Assembly (NCBI RefSeq): GCF_024679245.1
Contig: NC_090195.1
Coordinates: 9,687,993 to 9,751,992 of the forward strand
DNA: 64,000 bases
Direction of reading: 5' to 3'
Source of the DNA: Pseudorasbora parva
Lineage: Eukaryota; Chordata; Actinopteri; Cypriniformes; Gobionidae
Shown here one piece after another: positions 60,557 through 64,000 of this stretch. The notes beneath the pieces were generated by a model. It saw only the letters and a list, made by a program, of their open reading frames with translations. It did no database searches and was not told the DNA's origin. The translations under genes were made by a program, and so were the position numbers. Numbering within the stretch: position 1 is the first letter of the stretch; every line of letters starts with the position of its first letter.

Positions 60557-62041
60557 TCACTTCCGCGCCCTCGGGGGCGGAGACTCACCACCTCCTTGCT
60601 TCCGGCGCTGGAAGCGGTTCTTCTCCCCGATGTCCCTCCTCCTGTTGCGGGTGTCCCGCCTCTTCTGCGTCCTACTCCTCCACGGAGGGGGCGCACGAGA
60701 GGCCACGCTGCTGCGTTGGCCCAGTCGGTGATCCTCGAATCCCGAAGAGCCAGGGACACCCTCCTGCCTGGGCGCCACCCCGGACCTCAGCGGAATACAT
60801 GTTCTATACGCCGCTGAGCGCGCCCTCGCCTCTCTGAACTTTCCCACCACCGCCTCGACGGAGGTGCCGAAAAGTTCAGAGGGCGAGACCGGGGCATCGA
60901 GGAGAAAGGCCTTTTCTTTCCCCCCGATGTCCGCCAGGTTCAGCCACAGATGCCTCTCCGTGGCGACCATAGCCGCCATCGATCGTCCGATGGCGACTGC
61001 TGTGTGTTTGGCCGCCCGGAGAGAGAGATCCGTGGTGCGGCGCAACTCAGCCATCGCATCAGGGGGTAGGCCCTCCCCCTGATCGAGGTCCCTCAGCAGA
61101 TCGGCCTGATAGGCCTGCAACACTGACATTGTGTGCAAGGCCGCCGCCGCCTGACCTGCCGACGTGTATGCCCTGCCGTTAAGACGCGAGGTCGTCTTCA
61201 ATGGTTTAGACGGCAGGGCAGGAGCTCTTAGTGTCGACGGCCGCCCAGACGCGAGATAGTTCGCGAACGTCTCGTCGATGGGCGGCATCGACACATACCC
61301 TGCCTCGGCCAATCCCTCGACATCAGCGAAGTTAAAACGCTGATGTCGATGGATTCGCGCCGAGTAGGGTTTCTTCCATGCCCCCACGACCTGCTCGTGA
61401 AGGTCGGGGAGGAATGGAAGGCTCCCGGGAGCTGGGCGGCTATGGTCGGGGAGAAACCGATCGCCCAATCTGTCAGGGCGGGCGGCCTCTCCCCTGGCTC
61501 TCTGCCACGGCAGCTGAAGTCTCAGCGCCGCGCGCCCCATTACATCTATCAGCTCCCTATACACGGGGCAGGATGGCTGGGAGGATTCAGCCTCAGCTTC
61601 ATTTCCCTCCTCATCCACAGCCATCCTCTGATCGACCGGAAAAGCACGGACTGACGACGAGGAGGAGTCTCCATCCGACTCCTCCTCCGTCAGCCTGCTC
61701 TCGCGACCTGGCTGATCGTCCGCGAGAACTGTACTCTCCAGACGATGAGCCAGGTCCATCTGGGAGCCCCAGGACAGACGGCGCCGCTCAGCCTCAGCTT
61801 GAGCGGGACCGCTCCCAGATGCTGGCTCTTCCTCCCTCGAGAAGAAGGCCAAGCGAGAGCGGAGCGTCCTCAACGGAAAACGCTCGCAATTTGCGCAGGA
61901 AGCCCCCTCGAGAACCTCCCGCGCGTGCTCTTCCCCCAGGCAGAGCACACAAAGGGTGTGTGTGTCCTCAGGTGTGAGAAACCTGGGACACGGATCAGCG
62001 CACTTCCTGTACGCTCCCTTGATTTTGCGTGTGCACTTCAT
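60557..62041 (-). CDS. DIRS-type gag-like protein (ORF1), intact, 494 aa
   Basis: ATG at 62041 (MKCTRKIKG), stop at 60557-60559. Residues 14-52 hold paired cysteines (C14/C18, C31/C34, C49/C52) with H28 and H39, a likely zinc-binding module. About 100-160 is acidic and serine-rich. About 257-415 is the conserved part, with ETFANYL, SRLNGRAYTSAGQAAAALHT, DLSLRAAKHTAVAIGRSMAA, ERHLWLNL and FLLDAPVSPSELFG, the type found in fish DIRS ORF1 products and related to the LAP2-alpha C-terminal domain. The tail is arginine-rich, fit for RNA binding. An in-frame TTG upstream (62083) is less likely as start. Nineteen A residues (minus strand) directly precede the GATG at the start. Probable nucleocapsid role; inferred from family. 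Confidence 0.8.
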   Translation of the reverse strand: MKCTRKIKGAYRKCADPCPRFLTPEDTHTLCVLCLGEEHAREVLEGASCANCERFPLRTLRSRLAFFSREEEPASGSGPAQAEAERRRLSWGSQMDLAHRLESTVLADDQPGRESRLTEEESDGDSSSSSVRAFPVDQRMAVDEEGNEAEAESSQPSCPVYRELIDVMGRAALRLQLPWQRARGEAARPDRLGDRFLPDHSRPAPGSLPFLPDLHEQVVGAWKKPYSARIHRHQRFNFADVEGLAEAGYVSMPPIDETFANYLASGRPSTLRAPALPSKPLKTTSRLNGRAYTSAGQAAAALHTMSVLQAYQADLLRDLDQGEGLPPDAMAELRRTTDLSLRAAKHTAVAIGRSMAAMVATERHLWLNLADIGGKEKAFLLDAPVSPSELFGTSVEAVVGKFREARARSAAYRTCIPLRSGVAPRQEGVPGSSGFEDHRLGQRSSVASRAPPPWRSRTQKRRDTRNRRRDIGEKNRFQRRKQGGGESPPPRARK

Positions 62042-62103
62042 CTTTTTTTTTTTTTTTTTTTGACTTTCCAGCGAACCAGACAAAACAGTCCCTGAAGACG
62101 AAA

Positions 62104-62258
62104 GGATGTTGTCATGTTGGCACGGTGCCTTTTTATACTTCCTGGTCGCACGGTGATGACATCACCAGCTGCCGACGGTCAGTAGGATTGTGATTTGATA
62201 GCGATTTCAGACACCTGTCACGCTGAAGGCGTTCCCCGTAGCGTCAGCTGACGCAGCG
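62104..62258 (-). repeat. DIRS inverted terminal repeat (5' side, promoter-bearing)
   Basis: 155-bp partner of 57191-57345, without differences on reading. The outermost 23 bp (62259-62281) end in the 20-bp palindrome GTTCCCTTTCGAAAGGGAAC and are not shared with the other terminal repeat. Confidence 0.9.
62130..62137 (-). promoter_or_regulatory. TATA box upstream of the DIRS gag gene
   Basis: TATAAAAA on the minus strand in the context AAGTATAAAAAGGCACC, about 90 bp upstream of the gag ATG at 62041. Transcription would start near 62105. Confidence 0.6.
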
Positions 62259-62281
62259 CGAGTTCCCTTTCGAAAGGGAAC

Positions 62282-63574
62282 AAAAAATAACTCACCATTA
62301 TGGAGATCAGTATTCACTTTGGTTGAGCACTTGGAACATTCATATTATTATTACTCTGTTCATATTAATGCAGAGATGCAACAAGAAATCACAGTTAGTT
62401 GGTTTCAAAGGAAGAAGTAATAAATAGGTTGCTTTTAAAAGTTGACCTATAGCTTCTGACTGAATAATTGACTAGTTAATGTTTTAGTCAGAAATTAAGG
62501 TCACATTTACAACCAATATAATATTTCCCTTTATGTCATATAATGACCGTTTATAATTTCAATGCTAACACATGTCATAAACACTTTGTGAAACTTTGAA
62601 TTTGGTTGATACAATCCCTCTATAATTGTAACAATATCGTGCAGTTGACCAAGCTTGAGTCACACACATACTTTACTAGACTAAGTCAAGAGTCATTCTT
62701 AAGTAAAAGATCACGTACTCTCTACAGTTACTCTTGTGTAAGTGAACAATAATAACTAACCATTTGTTTGCACCACATACTATTTCACTTTATTTGTTTT
62801 TAAGGCAATCGGTTTGCATGCAAGTAAGTCTAACAAGCCCACGCCATCACACCAATGTTGCTATAATGAGAGCCAACCTACAAATGGCTTACTTATAGTA
62901 TCCATGATCTATACACAAAAGCTTTGAATTACCTTATACAAAGGCATAATGATAATGATCAGCACTGCTACTTTGAACTCCTTGTCAATATACTATATTT
63001 CACCGTCACAACATGATGCTATAAAACGCATGGTTTGAAATTAAGGTAAGAGAAAAATGCTCAATTTGTGCATGTTTACACAAACATCCAAATGAGCAGT
63101 CCTCCTAGCTGAACTGTCACGCTGTTTCCAGCAGGAATTTAACGAGTAAATGTTGGTTGTAGATTTAATTAGCCACCATGGGGATGTTTCTTTGTCTGAG
63201 GCGGAAAATTCCGACCATTGTCAGTCTTACACTGATGAATAATAAATTCTGCACACACTGCACAGGTTTTACCCTCAAGAGTCTGCAGCGTGTCAATACG
63301 CACTAATATTTAAAGCATAGTATAATTGTCCTTTCAGATTAATAAGGGCCCGAAGTGAAGAAAACCAGGGCTATTCACACAGGGAAGGGCTGTATCTCAG
63401 AAAACCAAACTAGCATACATAAAGACAAGGGTCAAATATATAATGAACCTTTCATTTTAAATGAAAGGTTGAACTGTGTTCTCAGCACAAGGGCACTGTT
63501 CATAAATGTCAGGTTGGGGCAAGATCACAGGCATTTTAAAGTCTATATATTTATACAATTTATTAATAGGCTAC
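62282..63574. other. No gene recognised
   Basis: AT-rich, apparently unique sequence to the right of the DIRS element. A block near 63140-63260 is repeat-free and might be conserved. No exon, RNA gene or paired repeat can be supported. Confidence 0.3.
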
Positions 63575-63735
63575 CACACTGTAAAAAGTTATGACAACAT
63601 TATGTTTTTACATTGTTTTAACTCATCACTTTTTTTATAAGTTAAGTTAAGTTGTACAAGATGTAACTCAGTTTAACATAATCTAAGTTGAAATAACTTA
63701 AACATCCAAGTCGATTGTACTTAAAAATTTCAGGC
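63575..63735. repeat. CACTGTAAAAA / TAAGTT-type dispersed repeat
   Basis: ACACTGTAAAAAGTTATGAC opens a stretch with repeated TAAGTTAAGTTAAGTTG and TAAGTTGAAATAACTTAAAC, typical of a frequent fish repeat end; a related scrap lies near 15279. 63736-64000 shows nothing recognisable. Confidence 0.4.
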
Positions 63736-64000
63736 CATAACTTTTGACTTTTGGAATGGTTTTCTTTCCCATGAAACAGGTTTAAAAGCCTATAATTTTG
63801 CACGTTTCATTGTGACGAATACTTTAAGCTGTGTCTCTATACAGAAACTGGCTTAAATTAAAATAAACCTAACCTGAGAACTGGGGTAGAAAGTGTGACA
63901 ACTAGCCTATAGGCCTCCTATGTAAACTATGCATGTTCACACTTTTGTGTGCATTAGACGTTCGATTAAGGTACCAGTGGCAATTTGATGCTCAGATCTG

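Larger units (their letters stand above)
57141..62281 (-). mobile_element. Young DIRS-like element with gag but no pol or recombinase
   Basis: Read on the minus strand from 62281: left end, TATA-bearing inverted terminal repeat (62104-62258), gag-like gene, about 3 kb non-coding, internal complementary region (57395-57505), right inverted terminal repeat (57191-57345) and right end. The two terminal repeats are identical over 155 bp. The internal complementary region is the perfect complement of both outer ends, the signature DIRS-order arrangement used to make circular DNA for a tyrosine recombinase. GTT (minus strand) lies at both element borders and at the internal junction, a plausible recombination core. 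No reverse transcriptase, RNase H, methyltransferase or recombinase frame exists, so movement must be in trans. Confidence 0.85.

Noticed and set aside
60557..62041. A host LAP2-like nuclear protein gene
   Set aside because: Similarity to the LAP2-alpha C-terminal domain is expected because that domain is thought to derive from DIRS elements; here the gene lies inside complete DIRS terminal structures.

Overview
The window looks like teleost fish DNA, most likely from a cyprinid (carp, zebrafish or barb-like). It is AT-rich and packed with short non-autonomous DNA transposons of cyprinid type, Tc1 relics, (ATCT)n, (AT)n and (CA)n microsatellites, a DIRS-type element and a Gypsy-like LTR element. 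I found no intact host gene. The only host-gene sequence I recognise is one broken exon (about 40000-40132) resembling the extracellular part of an R2B receptor tyrosine phosphatase. The window is therefore best read as intergenic or deep intronic DNA. Names of dispersed repeat families rest on my recall of cyprinid repeats; inverted ends, target duplications and nesting were read directly.

Layout. 1-9 kb: nested inverted-repeat elements, a tRNA-derived 219-bp tandem array (3373-4160) and a long (ATCT)n tract. 9.1-13 kb: a DNA transposon swollen by two arrays of a 52-bp minisatellite. 13-20.5 kb: unique DNA with MITEs and a TTAA-flanked element. 20.5-23.2 kb: a young LTR element with two 381-bp LTRs that look identical, a GGGGG target duplication, an 11-nt self-priming primer site, and an interior that is one open frame of tandem peptide repeats. 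24.3-25 kb: truncated Tc1. 27.4-28.3 kb: an inverted-repeat element. 29.8-31.9 kb: a DNA element carrying a second element made almost wholly of a 21-bp minisatellite. 36-41 kb: elements carrying gene fragments (helicase-like at 36.6 kb, phosphatase-like exon at 40.0 kb). 42.8-45.1 kb: a fold-back element with 450-bp arms, interrupted by a hAT element with a perfect 8-bp target duplication. 48.5-50.4 kb: a dead Tc1 element with a nested MITE. 52.6-55.6 kb: a 3-kb inverted-repeat element with a 26-28-bp minisatellite. 57.1-62.3 kb: a structurally complete DIRS-like tyrosine-recombinase retroelement, minus strand, with an intact gag-like gene but no reverse transcriptase, RNase H or recombinase frame.

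The two most notable systems are the gag-only DIRS element and the repeat-only LTR element. Both have the cis structures of mobile elements (terminal repeats, promoter, priming or recombination sites) and terminal repeats identical by eye, so both moved recently. Neither encodes enzymes, so both must have used enzymes supplied in trans. A second theme is minisatellites born inside transposons: four independent cases sit in this one window.
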